A DNA stretch of 64,000 bases from Salinimicrobium sp963739625 (lineage in GTDB: Bacteria; Bacteroidota; Bacteroidia; Flavobacteriales; Flavobacteriaceae). The notes beneath the pieces are model-generated. The model saw nothing but the letters and a program-made list of their open reading frames with translations. It did not search any database and was not told the DNA's origin. A program made the position numbers and the translations under genes. Of the stretch, positions 8,933 to 16,944 are shown piece after piece (position 1 is the stretch's first letter; each line of letters begins with the position of its first letter). Location of the stretch: NCBI GenBank assembly GCA_963739625.1, contig CAVUAU010000013.1, positions 1-64,000 of the forward strand. The letters run 5' to 3'.

Positions 8933-9310
8933 CTATTCCTCTACCTTGACTGCAGTACCGCGCTGTTTATCTGATTCTCCTACCAAACCGTACTCAAAGG
9001 TATAGGTATTGTCTTTGGTGGTGAGGATCTTGATATGCAAGGGCTTTTCTTCTGCACGATTCTTTGGGTGCAGGTTCTTGATGATGTATTCACAATTATT
9101 TATCCAGCGAATTGCTGAAGTATCTGTTTTTCCTCTGAAGGTGTCAAATTCGAGACTATCATTACGCGTAAAGCGCGTTTTTACAAGTTCGCCATCCAGG
9201 TAAGACTGGAATTCAAAAGTACCTGTTTTAAAGTCTTCACAATTTCGTTCCGGTTGATAGCAGGAACCAAGCCCTAACAGGAGGAGGGCTGAAAAATGTA
9301 ATTTTCGCAT
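8933..9310 (-). CDS. small lipoprotein of unknown function (often mislabelled 'DNA topoisomerase IV')
   Basis: 125 residues starting MRKLHFSALLLLGLGSC: a signal peptide with lipobox LGSC, so a predicted lipoprotein. The mature part (YQPERNCEDFKTGTFEF ... TFEYGLVGES) is a compact beta-rich domain without a recognised fold. The start at 9310 is chosen over the 17-codon extension because only it puts a signal peptide at the N-terminus. From memory, close relatives in Flavobacteriaceae databases carry the name 'DNA topoisomerase IV', which reflects their position beside parEC and not their sequence. It lies 31 bases after the XRE gene on the same strand and is likely co-transcribed with it. Confidence 0.75.
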   Translation of the reverse strand: MRKLHFSALLLLGLGSCYQPERNCEDFKTGTFEFQSYLDGELVKTRFTRNDSLEFDTFRGKTDTSAIRWINNCEYIIKNLHPKNRAEEKPLHIKILTTKDNTYTFEYGLVGESDKQRGTAVKVEE

Positions 9311-9341
9311 ACTGCAAAGTAATGGCAATTTTAAACGAGAA

Positions 9342-9749
9342 TCAATTTTGATAAGCTTCAAAACTTCCGTCTTCGTAAAAAATCACGATTTTCTCTATCT
9401 TTTTTGAACTGTTGCTGATATTCTTTGGCACAGGCAGCTCTTCTCTTTCCGAAAAAAGATCTTGTGGAGCTGCTGCTACCTTTGGAGTAGAAGTAGTAGG
9501 AGCAGGCGCCTGTCTTTCATTTTTCTTCGGAAAAGAACCTTTTCCATTCAGCAACCAATAAAGTTCAACTTCGGGAAAAGCCTCAATGATCTTCATCACG
9601 AAATCCAAACTCGGTTTGTTCCTTCCGGAAAGCAGGTGAGAAATGGAAGAGCGGCCCACGTCTATTTTATCAGCAAAAGATGCCGCCGAAAGATCGTAGA
9701 AGTCCATCACCTGATGTAGTCGTTTTGTAAACTCTTCAGTGTTTACCAT
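9342..9749 (-). CDS. XRE-family helix-turn-helix regulator
   Basis: 135-residue cytoplasmic DNA-binding protein. Residues ~8-65 form a Cro/C1-type HTH (LSAASFADKIDVG then RSSISHLLSGRNKPSLDFVMKI), with the typical LYWLLNGKG ending. A low-complexity linker (APAPTTSTPKVAAAP) leads to a short C-terminal segment (KIEKIVIFYEDGSFEAYQ). The ATG at 9749 is preferred to the TTG three codons upstream. A palindrome GTTTAC-N4-GTAAAC covers its own start codon and a second copy covers its promoter, so autorepression is likely. It is divergent from the M14-type peptidase gene, whose start carries the same motif. Confidence 0.85.
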   Translation of the reverse strand: MVNTEEFTKRLHQVMDFYDLSAASFADKIDVGRSSISHLLSGRNKPSLDFVMKIIEAFPEVELYWLLNGKGSFPKKNERQAPAPTTSTPKVAAAPQDLFSEREELPVPKNISNSSKKIEKIVIFYEDGSFEAYQN

Positions 9750-10028
9750 TGTAAACAAGTTGTTAGATTAAGATTGTTTACAAATGTAATGTATTGTCTT
9801 GTAACCGGCAAATACCCTCCAAAAAAGGTATAAATACATGTAATCATCACTTTATATAACTATATGTAAAACGCTAAAATACAAATAATTGGGCTTTATA
9901 ATAGACGCCGTTGGAATATTTCCACTGCCTTTCCCTGTATGGGTTCCCGGGTTGTTTAATAATGTAAATCATGGAAGCCTGTTTTCTTGTTTACAATTGT
10001 GAAAACTGAATTATTTACTTTTGTAAAC
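9741..10028. promoter_or_regulatory. four copies of a GTTTAC-N4-GTAAAC operator in a divergent promoter region
   Basis: Copy A: GTTTACCATTGTAAAC at 9741-9756, perfect, spanning the XRE start codon. Copy B: GTTTAC-AAAT-GTAATG at 9776-9791, over the XRE -7 box. Copy C: GTTTAC-AATT-GTGAAA at 9989-10004. Copy D: ATTTAC-TTTT-GTAAAC at 10013-10028, directly before the peptidase ATG at 10029 and overlapping a -7 candidate TACTTTTG (10016-10023). The 16-bp dyads sit at both genes' expression signals, as expected for a dimeric XRE repressor. A further TTGTAAAC half-site lies at 9725-9732. Confidence 0.65.
9781..9812 (-). promoter_or_regulatory. promoter of the XRE regulator
   Basis: On the minus strand TTTG (complement of 9809-9812), a 20-base spacer and TACATTTG (complement of 9781-9788) match the Bacteroidota promoter exactly. 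The -7 box is overlapped by operator copy B. Confidence 0.65.
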
Positions 10029-11201
10029 ATGAGAGAAAATGTAAATCTGAATAGTTTTTTGAAGTATTACCCACAGTTCAAAGAGGAGAGGATAAGTGGA
10101 AGATATATCGCACGGCCCCACATTTTGGCTTTATTAGAAGATCTCAAATCTAAAGCTGAAGTCGAAGAAGTGGGTCGGTCCTTTTTAGATGTTCCTATCG
10201 AATCTGTAAAAATTGGAATGGGTCCCATCAAAATTCTGGGATGGTCTCAAATGCACGGGAACGAATCCACAACCACAAAAGGTTTATTTGATATCCTGAA
10301 TCTACTCACCAGGAAAGCAACAGGAGCGGTAGTTGAAGAGCTGCTCCAAAAATGTACTTTTTTGTTCATCCCTATTCTCAATCCAGATGGTGCAGCACGT
10401 TATACCCGGGAGAACGTGAACAAAATTGACCTTAACCGGGATGCGCATAACAGGCAGGAGCCCGAAAGCAGAGTGCTAAGGAAGGTCTATGAAGATTTTA
10501 AACCCCACTTTTGTTTAAACCTGCATGACCAACGCACGATATTTGGAACCGGAGAAGACAGGAAACCCGCAACGCTTTCATTCCTGGCACCTGCCATGGA
10601 TGCGGAAAAATCTGTTCCTCCACACCGTTTAAAGGCGATGCAGGTGATTGCTGCAATGAATGAACAGCTACAGCGGGAAATTCCCGGACAGGTGGGCCGT
10701 TATGGTGATGACTTCAATATTAATTGTACCGGAGATACGTTTCAAAGTCTGCAGGTGCCAACAATCCTCTTTGAAGCAGGTCATTACCCCAACGATTACC
10801 TTCGGGAGGAAACGCGCAAGTATTTTGCCTTTGCCCTTTTTGTAGCGCTCAATGCTATTGCCACAGGGGCGTATTCTAACTTCAGCAAAAAAGATTATGA
10901 TGCGATCCCCGAGAACAGGAAGAATTACTATGATGTGATCTTGAGGAACGCGCGTGTTGATGGGGAGGAGAAGGATATGGCGCTGCAATTCAGGGAAAAG
11001 ATGGTCTCGGGAGAAATTCATTTCGAACCAGTGGTGCAAAGCATTCAAAGAAATATCGAGATGTTTGGACACAGAGAGATTGACTGTGAAGGAGAGGAAG
11101 TTCAGGACGCCGGGGGAAAAAGCCTTAGCGAAAACGATATAGTGGAATCTATTTTGTTAAAAAACGGTAAGTTATCGATAAAATCTCAGGATATGTCGTG
11201 A
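10029..11201 (+). CDS. M14-family zinc carboxypeptidase-like protein
   Basis: Predicted cytoplasmic metallopeptidase, 390 residues. The M14 zinc site is visible: HGNE (HxxE) near residue 75 and the third ligand His in LNLHDQR; FEAGHY toward the C-terminus carries a candidate catalytic Glu. The N-terminal module (FLKYYPQFKEERISGRYI) is typical of a flavobacterial subgroup. The start at 10029 is used because the frame upstream reads into operator copy C. The -7 candidate lies six bases before the ATG, implying a leaderless or nearly leaderless mRNA. No signal peptide. The substrate is not evident: a peptide or an N-acyl amino acid. Confidence 0.8.
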   Translation: MRENVNLNSFLKYYPQFKEERISGRYIARPHILALLEDLKSKAEVEEVGRSFLDVPIESVKIGMGPIKILGWSQMHGNESTTTKGLFDILNLLTRKATGAVVEELLQKCTFLFIPILNPDGAARYTRENVNKIDLNRDAHNRQEPESRVLRKVYEDFKPHFCLNLHDQRTIFGTGEDRKPATLSFLAPAMDAEKSVPPHRLKAMQVIAAMNEQLQREIPGQVGRYGDDFNINCTGDTFQSLQVPTILFEAGHYPNDYLREETRKYFAFALFVALNAIATGAYSNFSKKDYDAIPENRKNYYDVILRNARVDGEEKDMALQFREKMVSGEIHFEPVVQSIQRNIEMFGHREIDCEGEEVQDAGGKSLSENDIVESILLKNGKLSIKSQDMS

Positions 11202-11203
11202 AT

Positions 11204-11238
11204 TTTGTTTATTATCTAATACTTTTGTGGTAATTTTG
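11204..11238 (+). promoter_or_regulatory. promoter of the Lrp/AsnC regulator
   Basis: TTTG at 11204-11207, 23-base spacer, TAATTTTG at 11231-11238. A second -7 candidate TACTTTTG lies at 11220-11227. The coding start is at 11277. Confidence 0.5.
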
Positions 11239-11276
11239 TACTTCATTTAAAATAGGAGAATTGAAAAAGAAAAGAT

Positions 11277-11756
11277 ATGGCAAAGTTTAGATTAGATGAG
11301 ACCGACCACCAGATCCTGAATATGCTTATTGACAATACCAGAACCCCTTTTACCGATATTGCAAAAAAACTTATGATATCGGCGGGTACGGTACATGTTC
11401 GGGTGAAGAAAATGGAAGAAGCAGGAATAATTCTGGGTTCTTCCCTTACACTGAATTATGAAAAACTAGGTTATGCGTTCATCGCATACGTGGGGATTTT
11501 CCTTCAGAACACTTCCCAGACAAAATTTGTCCTGGAGAGGATCAATGAAATTCCTTTCGTTACCGTAGCGCATGTGACTACCGGCAAATTCAATGTTTTC
11601 TGTAAAATACGTGCCAGAGATACTCAACATGCAAAGGAGATCATCTTTAAGTTAGATGATATTGAAGGAGTATACAGAACCGAGACTATGATCTCTCTTG
11701 AAGAAAGTATAAACGACAAGAAACGTCTTATGCATTCTATTTTTGAGAATCTCTAG
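11277..11756 (+). CDS. Lrp/AsnC-family transcriptional regulator
   Basis: 159 residues. The N-terminal HTH (LDETDHQILNMLIDNTRTPFTDIAKKL then SAGTVHVRVKKMEEAGII) is followed by the RAM/AsnC ligand-binding domain (from about residue 65: GYAFIAYVGIFL ... VAHVTTGKFNVFCKI). Such proteins form octameric rings and respond to amino acids. The neighbouring peptidase suggests control of peptide or amino-acid use, but that is inference. It has its own promoter and is closed by a strong terminator. Confidence 0.9.
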   Translation: MAKFRLDETDHQILNMLIDNTRTPFTDIAKKLMISAGTVHVRVKKMEEAGIILGSSLTLNYEKLGYAFIAYVGIFLQNTSQTKFVLERINEIPFVTVAHVTTGKFNVFCKIRARDTQHAKEIIFKLDDIEGVYRTETMISLEESINDKKRLMHSIFENL

Positions 11757-11774
11757 ATTTACTAAAATCCTATT

Positions 11775-11810
11775 AAAAACCCCTTGGACTTCTTTGTTCA
11801 AGGGGTTTTT
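11775..11810 (+). terminator. rho-independent terminator after the Lrp/AsnC gene
   Basis: A 12-bp perfect stem AAAAACCCCTTG / CAAGGGGTTTTT (11775-11786 and 11799-11810) with a 12-base loop and a terminal T-run. Confidence 0.9.
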
Positions 11811-11837
11811 TCATACATTACTGTTAAATATTCCGTT

Positions 11838-12839
11838 ATGCTCGTTGTAAAGCAAAAGCTGAGTACCTTCTGGATGCTTATCAAACAATCCTATTTTAGC
11901 TGGAACAGGAATGATCCCTGGGCCCGAAGTGCGACAATTGCATATTATGCCCTCTTTTCCCTGCCATCTCTGCTCATTATTGTCGTCACTGTGGCAGGTT
12001 ATTTCTTTGGGGCAGAAGCAGTGCAGGGGAGGATCAGCACTCAAATTGGAGAATTTATAGGAGAAGAATCCGCAAAGGCCATACAGGGTATGATCGCCAA
12101 TGCAGCATTAAACAACAGCTCCACATGGGCGGTAATTTTTGGGATAGCCTTTCTTGTTTTTGGTGCTACAGGAGTTTTTTTTCAGCTTAAGGCTGCAATG
12201 AATAACATCTGGAATGTGACCGCTAAAAAAAACACGGTCAAAAGGATCATTATTAACAGGATCATATCTTTGGGAATGGTATTCGTTCTTGGGCTTCTAA
12301 TGTTGATCTCTCTTATTATCTCTACTATTATCAAGGTGATAAAAGATTATCTGGCCAGGATAGCTCCCGTTATTACTCCTTTTGTCCTTGAGATCCTGAA
12401 TTTCCTCCTTTCCCTGGTCATTATTACTTCCTTGTTTGCGGCCATCTTTAAATGGTTACCCGATGTTAAACTTCGATGGAAGACTACTTACCTGGGTGCT
12501 ATGCTTACTACCTTTCTTTTCCTTGTCGCCGAATACATTATTGGATTCTACTTTGGGCAGAGTAATCCGGGTTCAGTCTACGGCGGGGCATCATCTGTCG
12601 TCCTTATCCTGTTATGGGTATATTACACCTGTATGATCGTCTTTTTTGGCGCCGAGTTCACAGTTCATTACGCTCTCTATAAGAAAGAAAAGGTACAGCC
12701 TAATGAATATGCCGAGCCTGCCATATACCAGGAACTGGAAAGACTTGAAAAGAAAAAAGGGCAACTAATAGATGAAAAAAGGCTTTTGGATACCCTGCAG
12801 TCACATACAGATAAAGATGCGGTTGAGAAAGAAAAATAA
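11838..12839 (+). CDS. YihY/virulence factor BrkB family membrane protein
   Basis: 333-residue inner-membrane protein with six predicted helices. Family traits: SATIAYYALFSLPSLLIIVV in the first helix region, GATGVFFQLKAAMNNIWNV in the centre, and GSVYGGASSVVLILLWVYYT before the last helices. A charged tail (LERLEKKKGQLIDEKRLLD) forms a short coiled coil. The ATG at 11838 is chosen because the longer frame begins inside the preceding terminator. Older databases call such proteins 'ribonuclease BN', which is a misassignment. Role unknown, possibly transport. Confidence 0.85.
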   Translation: MLVVKQKLSTFWMLIKQSYFSWNRNDPWARSATIAYYALFSLPSLLIIVVTVAGYFFGAEAVQGRISTQIGEFIGEESAKAIQGMIANAALNNSSTWAVIFGIAFLVFGATGVFFQLKAAMNNIWNVTAKKNTVKRIIINRIISLGMVFVLGLLMLISLIISTIIKVIKDYLARIAPVITPFVLEILNFLLSLVIITSLFAAIFKWLPDVKLRWKTTYLGAMLTTFLFLVAEYIIGFYFGQSNPGSVYGGASSVVLILLWVYYTCMIVFFGAEFTVHYALYKKEKVQPNEYAEPAIYQELERLEKKKGQLIDEKRLLDTLQSHTDKDAVEKEK

Positions 12840-12950
12840 CAGCTGCATTTTAACGCTCTCAGCTCTTTTTTTACCAGGGCTTTAGCAGTAAAATCGCTCA
12901 ATTGATGTTATCTTATTTAGAAGATTGTGAAACTAAAAAAACAGATGATT

Positions 12951-13499
12951 ATGAATAAGAGAATAGCAATTTTGGCTACTAACGGGTTTGAAGAAAGTGA
13001 ATTGACGGCTCCAAAGGAAGCCATGGAAAAAGAAGGTTTTAAGGTTGATATAGTAAGCCCTGAGGCCGGAAAAATAAAAGCCTGGGATCAGGGAAACTGG
13101 TCCAGGGAATACGAGGTTGATAAAAAATTAAGTGAGGTCTCGGCGAATGATTACAATGCACTTGTACTTCCGGGAGGAGTGATCAATCCAGATCACTTGA
13201 GGACTAATAAAGAGGTGCAAAAATTCACGCGTGACTTCTTTGAACAAAAGAAACCTGTAGCGGCAATTTGCCACGGGCCATGGACGCTGATAAGTGCAGG
13301 AGTGGTAAAAGGAAGAACGATGACGTCTTACCATACTCTCAAGGACGATCTTCAAAACGCCGGGGCAAATTGGGTAGACCAGGAAGTAGTGGTGGATGAG
13401 GGTCTTGTAAGCAGCAGGAATCCTAAAGACCTGCCGGCTTTTTGCTCAAAATTGATCGAAGAAATAAAAGAAGGAAAACATCAAGAGCAACATGCTTAG
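12951..13499 (+). CDS. DJ-1/PfpI family protein (type 1 glutamine amidotransferase fold)
   Basis: 182-residue cytoplasmic protein. The nucleophile elbow AICHGPW carries the conserved Cys-His (Cys near residue 106), the Glu of GFEESEL near residue 14 is the partner, and VLPGGVINPDHLR is the typical loop. The family includes general-stress protein 18/YhbO-like proteins, reported as proteases or glyoxalase/deglycases; the activity is debated. The ATG at 12951 (MNKRIAILATNGFEE) fits homologues; GTG at 12927 and ATG at 12945 are alternatives. Transcribed alone and closed by the terminator at 13521. Confidence 0.88.
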   Translation: MNKRIAILATNGFEESELTAPKEAMEKEGFKVDIVSPEAGKIKAWDQGNWSREYEVDKKLSEVSANDYNALVLPGGVINPDHLRTNKEVQKFTRDFFEQKKPVAAICHGPWTLISAGVVKGRTMTSYHTLKDDLQNAGANWVDQEVVVDEGLVSSRNPKDLPAFCSKLIEEIKEGKHQEQHA

Positions 13500-13520
13500 A
13501 TCCTCAAAATAAGAGTAATA

Positions 13521-13547
13521 AAAAAGGAACCCGCAGGGTTCCTTTTT
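13521..13547. terminator. bidirectional terminator
   Basis: AAAAAGGAACCC (13521-13532), loop GCA, GGGTTCCTTTTT (13536-13547). It can serve both the DJ-1/PfpI gene from the left and the acidic-protein gene from the right. Confidence 0.9.
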
Positions 13548-13567
13548 CTATTTAAAACAACAACTAT

Positions 13568-13903
13568 TTAGTCTTCATCGTCATTGTCGGGATCTTCTTC
13601 GGGTTCATCTTCAACCTTCTCGGGAATTTCCACTATAGGTTCGTTATAATCTGCTTCATCATAATCATCCTCATCATAATTAGCCATAGTATTCTCAAGG
13701 CGGGTACTTACCTTCACAAGATAAATGCTGTCTTCGGTACGCACTTCTACTGCATCAACAGTCTCATTTTTGGCATTTTTGAAGGAGATGATCTGGTCAT
13801 CATCATACCCGTCAGGATATTTTTCGACCAATAAGCTTAAGATCTCAGGGGTAAGTTTTTTGTAATCAACAATGACTCGTTTCATAGGCATTTCTTTGTT
13901 CAT
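13568..13903 (-). CDS. acidic conserved protein of unknown function
   Basis: About 111 residues. The first ~70 form a compact domain (KRVIVDYKKLTPEILSLLVEK ... EDSIYLVKVSTRLEN) and the rest is an acidic tail (YDEDDYDEADYNEP, DEPEEDPDNDDED). No signal peptide. Possible ATG starts are 13903, 13891 and 13885; the last (MKRVIVDYKKL) is where the conserved part begins. Homologues are common next to flavobacterial core genes, but I know of no function. Confidence 0.7.
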   Translation of the reverse strand: MNKEMPMKRVIVDYKKLTPEILSLLVEKYPDGYDDDQIISFKNAKNETVDAVEVRTEDSIYLVKVSTRLENTMANYDEDDYDEADYNEPIVEIPEKVEDEPEEDPDNDDED

Positions 13904-13998
13904 GCATGTAAGCGAAAATAGCAATTCAATCTTCCGCCGACGTTAAAATAAATAAAAAATTTGTTCGGTTCTTTTCTAATAAACTGGTGATCCCTCTG

Positions 13999-15063
13999 TT
14001 ATTCAAGATAGTAATCAAACGCTTTATAAATTAAGTCATTCGAGACCTGCCGGTCAATCACCGGCTTTCCAATTTCCCGCAAAAGAACAAAATTTATTTT
14101 TCCTCCCTCATTTTTTTTATCAAATTTCAACAACTCAATAATTTTTTCCTGATCTTCTTTATTTAGCTCCAAACGGCCGTACATATCAACGATTGTTTTC
14201 TTTATCTCTTTTAGGTCATCTTCGGGAAAATTCTCTTTTTCTGCTGAAAGATATGCAGCCAAAACCATCCCCGCAGCTACTGCTTCTCCATGTAAAAGTT
14301 TTGTTTTCGAAGGATTCTCAAGGCAGTAAGATTCAATAGCGTGCCCCAGGGTATGACCAAAGTTAAGCGTCTTCCGAAGGTTCTTCTCCTCCGGATCCTG
14401 ACTAACAATGTTTTCTTTGATCTCAATTGACTCCCGAATCAATGTTTCAAGATCCCCGAGATCCAGCCGGTCCAGCTGTTGAAGCTTATTCCAGTAAGTC
14501 CTGTCCTGTATGAGGCCGTGCTTCAGCATTTCAGCAAGGCCACTGCGCATCTCATTGGGCGGTAAGCTTTGTAAAAATGAGGTATCGGCGATTACCAGTG
14601 CAGGATTGTTGATCACTCCCACCTGGTTTTTCAAATGTCCAAGATTCACTCCATTCTTGCCACCTACAGCTGCATCTACCATCGCTAAAAGGCTGGTTGG
14701 AAAATGAACAAAGGAAATACCTCTTTTAAAGGTAGAGGCAACAAAGCCGCCCAGATCTGTCACCACACCCCCGCCAAGATTGACAAGAAGGCTTTTACGG
14801 TCGGCATCAAGTTCAGAAAGCACGTTCCATATTCCGTTGCAGGTTTCGATAGTTTTGTTCTCCTCACCGGCTTCCATTTCGATCACCTCTATAGTAAGAT
14901 CTGTTTTGAGCTTTTGCAGGAAAGCAGAAAGGCAGTAATTATTGGTGTTACTATCGGTTAAAATGAAAAGGTTTGAAAAAGAATTTTCTTTCAAAAATTC
15001 CTCGAATTGAGCGTAGCCTTTTTCATTAAAAAAAACCTCTGTGGTGGTAGTGGAGCTGTCCAT
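13999..15063 (-). CDS. aroB: 3-dehydroquinate synthase
   Basis: Second step of the shikimate pathway: NAD- and metal-dependent conversion of DAHP to 3-dehydroquinate, in the cytoplasm. 354 residues. Typical features: NLGGGVVTDLGGFVASTF, the FPTSLLAMVDAAVGGKNGVN region, EMLKHGLI and metal-ligand histidines in LNFGHTLGHAIE and LHGEAVA. The ATG at 15063 is used; the frame extends only to a TTG four codons earlier. Divergent from proline dehydrogenase. Confidence 0.95.
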   Translation of the reverse strand: MDSSTTTTEVFFNEKGYAQFEEFLKENSFSNLFILTDSNTNNYCLSAFLQKLKTDLTIEVIEMEAGEENKTIETCNGIWNVLSELDADRKSLLVNLGGGVVTDLGGFVASTFKRGISFVHFPTSLLAMVDAAVGGKNGVNLGHLKNQVGVINNPALVIADTSFLQSLPPNEMRSGLAEMLKHGLIQDRTYWNKLQQLDRLDLGDLETLIRESIEIKENIVSQDPEEKNLRKTLNFGHTLGHAIESYCLENPSKTKLLHGEAVAAGMVLAAYLSAEKENFPEDDLKEIKKTIVDMYGRLELNKEDQEKIIELLKFDKKNEGGKINFVLLREIGKPVIDRQVSNDLIYKAFDYYLE

Positions 15064-15164
15064 TGCGAAATTCAAAAAATTGTGCTTTAAAAGGCCGAAA
15101 ATAAGGAGAAATATGCAAAAAATACCACCCCCATTAAGTATCTTTGTTATCTTAATTTACTTTA

Positions 15165-16376
15165 ATGATTACAGAAAAAATCTTCAATGATACTGAAACT
15201 GCTTTTCGACTAAAAAGTGATTCAGAATTGAACCGTGCGATCTTTCTTTTTGAAATGATCGACCGCCCTACCATGGTAAAGATTGGAACTGCAATGACCA
15301 ACGTAGCACTAACGGTTCACCTTCCAGTGGAAGGCCTTATAAAAAAAACCATTTTCAACCAGTTTTGTGGTGGAGTAACCGAAAAGGACTGCCTTCCTAC
15401 CATTGAAAAAATGTATTCCAAGAACCTTCACAGTATTTTGGATTACTCGGTAGAAGGAAAGGAAAAGGAGAGCGAATTTGAAAAAGCGATTGAGCGTAAG
15501 ATCAACATCGTTAAATTCATCTCAAACAGGGATGAACTGCCTTTCGCTGTTTTTAAACCTACCGGAATAGGCCGGTTCGAGATTTGGCAAAAAGTTTCGG
15601 CGAATGCTAATCTTACTCTGGAAGAGGAAGAGGAGTGGCAGCGGGTAAAGAACCGGGTAAACGACATCTGTGAAACGGCTTACAAGAGCGGGGTAAGATT
15701 ACTTGCCGATGCCGAAGAAAGCTGGATGCAGGATGCTGCCGATGTACTTATTGAAGAAATGATGTTTAAATACAACCGGGAAAGAGCGGTTATATACAAT
15801 ACTTTGCAATGCTACCGCTGGGACAGGATGCAATATCTTAAAGATCTGCACAGCCGGGCTAAAGAGCAGGGCTTCATTGTAGGCGCGAAGATCGTTCGCG
15901 GTGCATACTTTGAAAAAGAGAATGAAAGAGCTGCCAAGCTGGGCTATGCTTCTCCAATTTGTGAGAACAAAGAAGCTACAGATGTTAACTACAACGGCGT
16001 CCTTACCTATTGTCTTGCCCACATTGAAGACATTCATGTGTTCATTGGCACCCACAATGAGATGAGTAATTATCTCGCACTGCAGGTGATGGAGGACAAA
16101 GGCATAGAAAAAAATGATGATCGTGTTTGGTTTTCACAGCTCTTCGGAATGAGTGAGCACATTAGCTATAACCTGGCAGAAGCCGGCTACAATGTTGCTA
16201 AACTGGTTCCCTTTGGGCCCGTTAGAGAAGTAGTGCCGTACCTTATTCGCAGGGCCGAAGAAAATACTTCTGTAAAAGGTCAAACCAGCCGTGAACTTGG
16301 GCTGCTTTATGAAGAAAGAAAAAGAAGAGCAGGAGAAATAACGAAGAGCAACCGGGAGAGTGAACTGGCTGGCTAG
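15165..16376 (+). CDS. proline dehydrogenase (monofunctional, FAD-dependent)
   Basis: Oxidises L-proline to pyrroline-5-carboxylate and feeds electrons to the quinone pool: the first step of proline use. The 403 residues form a (beta-alpha)8 barrel. Visible: GAKIVRGAYFEKEN, the GTHNEMSN strand, and YLIRRAEENTS whose paired arginines bind proline carboxylate. A -7 candidate TATCTTTG lies at 15139-15146 without a clear -33 box. The 3' end overlaps the next gene by 17 bases, so the two are probably co-transcribed. Confidence 0.93.
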   Translation: MITEKIFNDTETAFRLKSDSELNRAIFLFEMIDRPTMVKIGTAMTNVALTVHLPVEGLIKKTIFNQFCGGVTEKDCLPTIEKMYSKNLHSILDYSVEGKEKESEFEKAIERKINIVKFISNRDELPFAVFKPTGIGRFEIWQKVSANANLTLEEEEEWQRVKNRVNDICETAYKSGVRLLADAEESWMQDAADVLIEEMMFKYNRERAVIYNTLQCYRWDRMQYLKDLHSRAKEQGFIVGAKIVRGAYFEKENERAAKLGYASPICENKEATDVNYNGVLTYCLAHIEDIHVFIGTHNEMSNYLALQVMEDKGIEKNDDRVWFSQLFGMSEHISYNLAEAGYNVAKLVPFGPVREVVPYLIRRAEENTSVKGQTSRELGLLYEERKRRAGEITKSNRESELAG

Positions 16377-16899
16377 ATTCATCTACTTTAAGATAATGGG
16401 CTGGAAAATGATTGGCAGCTGGCCCCGGGAAGTCAGGAAGAGCGTAGTAATAGTCGTGCCGCATACCAGCTGGCATGATTTTTACCTGGGCCTGTTGGTG
16501 CGCAGAGTTTTAGGTGTGGAAATTAAATTCATGGCCAAAAAAGAACTTTTCAAGCCACCCTTTGGCTGGTACTTCAGGTGGATGGGAGGAACCCCTCTTG
16601 ATCGTACTCCCGGCCAGAATAAGGTAGAGGCCATTGCTGAGAATTTCAAGAATAAAGAGGAATTTAGACTGGCGCTGGCGCCTGAAGGCACGAGGAAAAA
16701 AGTAAAGGACTGGAAAACCGGCTTTTACTACATTGCAAGGACTGCACAAGTGCCCATTGTCATGATAGCCTTTGACTTCGGAAGAAAACGTGTGAAGATC
16801 TCCAAACCTTTATATCCGACAGATGACAAGGAGGGAGATTTCAAAAAGATAAAGAATTTCTACCGGGATGTCATTGGTAAAGTTGCACATTACACATAA
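16360..16899 (+). CDS. 1-acyl-sn-glycerol-3-phosphate acyltransferase-like protein (PlsC superfamily)
   Basis: 179 residues. The catalytic HxxxxD motif appears as HTSWHD near residue 33, and the acyl-acceptor motif PEGTRKK near residue 108. The short length and lack of strong membrane helices fit the small PlsC-like 'glycerol acyltransferase' group common in Bacteroidota. It would acylate lysophospholipid or another glycerolipid at the inner membrane. It starts 17 bases inside the proline dehydrogenase gene and is followed by a strong terminator. Confidence 0.85.
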   Translation: MNWLARFIYFKIMGWKMIGSWPREVRKSVVIVVPHTSWHDFYLGLLVRRVLGVEIKFMAKKELFKPPFGWYFRWMGGTPLDRTPGQNKVEAIAENFKNKEEFRLALAPEGTRKKVKDWKTGFYYIARTAQVPIVMIAFDFGRKRVKISKPLYPTDDKEGDFKKIKNFYRDVIGKVAHYT

Positions 16900-16930
16900 A
16901 AAAACCTCTGCCTGCCGGCAGAGGTTTTTT
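16899..16930. terminator. bidirectional rho-independent terminator
   Basis: A 14-bp stem AAAAAACCTCTGCC / GGCAGAGGTTTTTT (16899-16912 and 16917-16930) with a 4-base loop, between convergent genes. Confidence 0.92.
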
Positions 16931-16944
16931 CTTACAGGCATTTC

